Origin: Roseiarcus sp963753135
Lineage (GTDB): Bacteria > Pseudomonadota > Alphaproteobacteria > Rhizobiales > Beijerinckiaceae
Assembly: GCA_963753135.1 (NCBI GenBank)
Contig: CAVWBA010000001.1
Location: forward strand, 806,001-870,000
Length of the DNA: 64,000 nucleotides
Direction: 5' to 3'
Of this stretch, positions 62,820-64,000 are shown in pieces (the first letter of the stretch is position 1; the number at the start of each line of letters is the position of its first letter). A program made the translations under genes and the position numbers. The notes beneath the pieces were generated by a model. The model was not told where the DNA came from. It ran no database searches and was given only the letters and a program-made list of their open reading frames with translations.

Positions 62820-64000
62820 ATGAAGACCGCCAAGGATGTCCTGAAGGCGATCAAGGACAATGACATCAAATATGTCGATCTCCGCTTCACCGATCCACGG
62901 GGCAAGTGGCAGCATGTCACCTTTGATCAGAGCCTGATCGACGAGGACGCCTTCGCGGATGGCCTTATGTTCGACGGCTCCTCGATCGCGGGATGGAAGG
63001 CGATCAACGAATCCGACATGACGCTCATGCCGGACCCGACTTCCTATTCGATCGACCCTTTCTTCGCCGCGTCCACCGCCGTGCTTGTCTGCGACATTCT
63101 CGATCCCGCGAGCGGCCAGCCGTATAACCGCGATCCGCGCGGCATCGCGAAAAAGGCCGAAGCCTATCTCAAGTCGACCGGCATCGGCGACGCGGTTTTC
63201 TTCGGGCCCGAGGCCGAGTTCTTCGTCTTCGACGACGTGCGTTTCGCGGCCGAGCAGTACAACACCGGGTTCCAGATCGACTCGATCGAATTGCCCACCA
63301 ATTCCGACACGGCTTACGAGGGCGGAAACCTCGGCCACCGCGTTCGCACCAAGGGCGGCTACTTTCCTGTCCCGCCGCAGGATTCGGCCCAGGACATGCG
63401 CGGCGAGATGCTCGCCGCGATGGCGCAGATGGGCGCGGTCGTCGAGAAGCATCACCACGAGGTCGCGTCCGCCCAGCACGAGCTGGGGCTCAAGTTCGGC
63501 CCGATGGTGACGATGGCTGACCACCTGCAGGTCTACAAGTACTGCATTCACATGGTCGCGCAGAGCTACGGCAAGACGGCGACCTTCATGCCGAAGCCGA
63601 TCTACGGCGACAATGGCTCGGGCATGCACGTCCACCAGTCGATCTGGAAGGGCGGCAAGCCGGTGATGGCGGGCAACAAATATTCCGACCTCAGCCAGGA
63701 GTGCCTCTACTACATCGGCGGCATCATCAAGCACGCCAAGGCGCTCAACGGCTTCACCAACCCCTCGACCAACAGCTACAAGCGCCTCGTGCCCGGCTTT
63801 GAGGCGCCGGTGCTGCTCGCCTATTCGGCACGCAACCGCTCGGCTTCCTGCCGTATCCCGTGGACGGCCAACCCGAAGGCCAAGCGCGTCGAGGTGCGCT
63901 TCCCCGATCCGACCGCCAACCCCTATCTCGCCTTCTCGGCGATGCTGATGGCGGGCCTCGACGGCATCGTCAACAAGGTCGATCCCGGCCCGGCGATGGA
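62820..64000 (+). CDS. glnA: glutamine synthetase type I, N-terminal part
   Basis: ATG 62820 begins MKTAKDVLKAIKDNDIKYVD. The window contains 393 codons, about 84% of a 469-residue enzyme. Present are MFDGSSIAGWKAINESDMTLMPD, FFGPEAEFFVFDDV, NGSGMHVHQSIWKGGKP, GGIIKHAKALNGFTNPSTNSYKRL and RIPWTANPKAKRVEVRFPDPTANPYL. The adenylylation Tyr (about 397) and the C terminus lie beyond the window edge. It makes glutamine from glutamate, ammonia and ATP. Confidence 0.97.
   Translation, partial: MKTAKDVLKAIKDNDIKYVDLRFTDPRGKWQHVTFDQSLIDEDAFADGLMFDGSSIAGWKAINESDMTLMPDPTSYSIDPFFAASTAVLVCDILDPASGQPYNRDPRGIAKKAEAYLKSTGIGDAVFFGPEAEFFVFDDVRFAAEQYNTGFQIDSIELPTNSDTAYEGGNLGHRVRTKGGYFPVPPQDSAQDMRGEMLAAMAQMGAVVEKHHHEVASAQHELGLKFGPMVTMADHLQVYKYCIHMVAQSYGKTATFMPKPIYGDNGSGMHVHQSIWKGGKPVMAGNKYSDLSQECLYYIGGIIKHAKALNGFTNPSTNSYKRLVPGFEAPVLLAYSARNRSASCRIPWTANPKAKRVEVRFPDPTANPYLAFSAMLMAGLDGIVNKVDPGPAM

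Overview
The window is high-GC DNA from an alphaproteobacterium, most likely of the Hyphomicrobiales (Methylocystaceae/Beijerinckiaceae-like). The evidence is gene content: mbfA, CysG next to an Mrp ATPase, the pepA-lptF-lptG-lptD-pdxA-rsmA block, fabD-fabG-acpP-fabF-mltG, glnB-glnA, PEPxxWA-CTERM proteins and small palindromic intergenic repeats of the rhizobial type. The placement is by family recognition, not by a database search. No rRNA, tRNA, CRISPR array, transposase or prophage gene was seen.

Layout. 0-3.1 kb: end of metF, a 0.95-kb gap with a 168-bp inverted-repeat or structured-RNA element, then a quorum-sensing locus (frameshifted luxI, a 78-codon orphan gene, luxR). 3.1-6.7 kb: cyanuric-acid-type amidohydrolase, Tat-exported isoaspartyl methyltransferase, the iron exporter MbfA, a DUF1622 protein. 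6.9-13.4 kb: a sulfatase island (arylsulfatase, DUF202 and orphan membrane proteins, frameshifted methyltransferase, formylglycine-generating enzyme, DUF4239). 13.6-16.5 kb: cysG-mrp-DUF971. 16.5-21.1 kb: exopolysaccharide export genes (EpsG-like, EpsF-like, EpsE-like, outer-membrane barrel). 21.5-24.5 kb: dimethylglycine/sarcosine dehydrogenase, a sarcosine-oxidase remnant, an ABM monooxygenase. 24.6-27.6 kb: an operon of an ArsR-SRPBCC fusion, two DUF899 proteins and a small membrane protein, read from what looks like a leaderless, self-operated promoter.

27.8-38.4 kb: a PEP-CTERM esterase, then rsmA, pdxA, lptD, lptG, lptF (with surA missing) and divergent pepA, an exported protein and holC. 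38.4-50.8 kb is accessory: a MarR switch with a membrane protein, DegP, a PEP-CTERM anchor-L protein, regulator/methyltransferase, xylB, a broken NADPH-quinone-type oxidoreductase, a divergent MFS/AraC pair and an FAD-oxidoreductase relic. 51-57.6 kb: frameshifted rlmB, then mltG, fabF, acpP, fabG, fabD. 57.7-60.5 kb: hydroxyproline epimerase, a DHDPS-family deaminase/aldolase and a PAS-AraC regulator. 60.7-64 kb: a third PEPxxWA protein, CsbD, a Cys-cluster protein, glnB and the start of glnA.

Two themes connect distant genes. First, three secreted proteins carry near-identical PEPxxWA sorting tails and the window also encodes EPS export, so an exosortase/EPS system is implied although no exosortase is present here. 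Second, seven otherwise convincing genes need single-base frame corrections, seven of the eight corrections being one extra base. This could be real pseudogenisation, but the bias in sign suggests sequencing or assembly error, so those calls should be read with that in mind.
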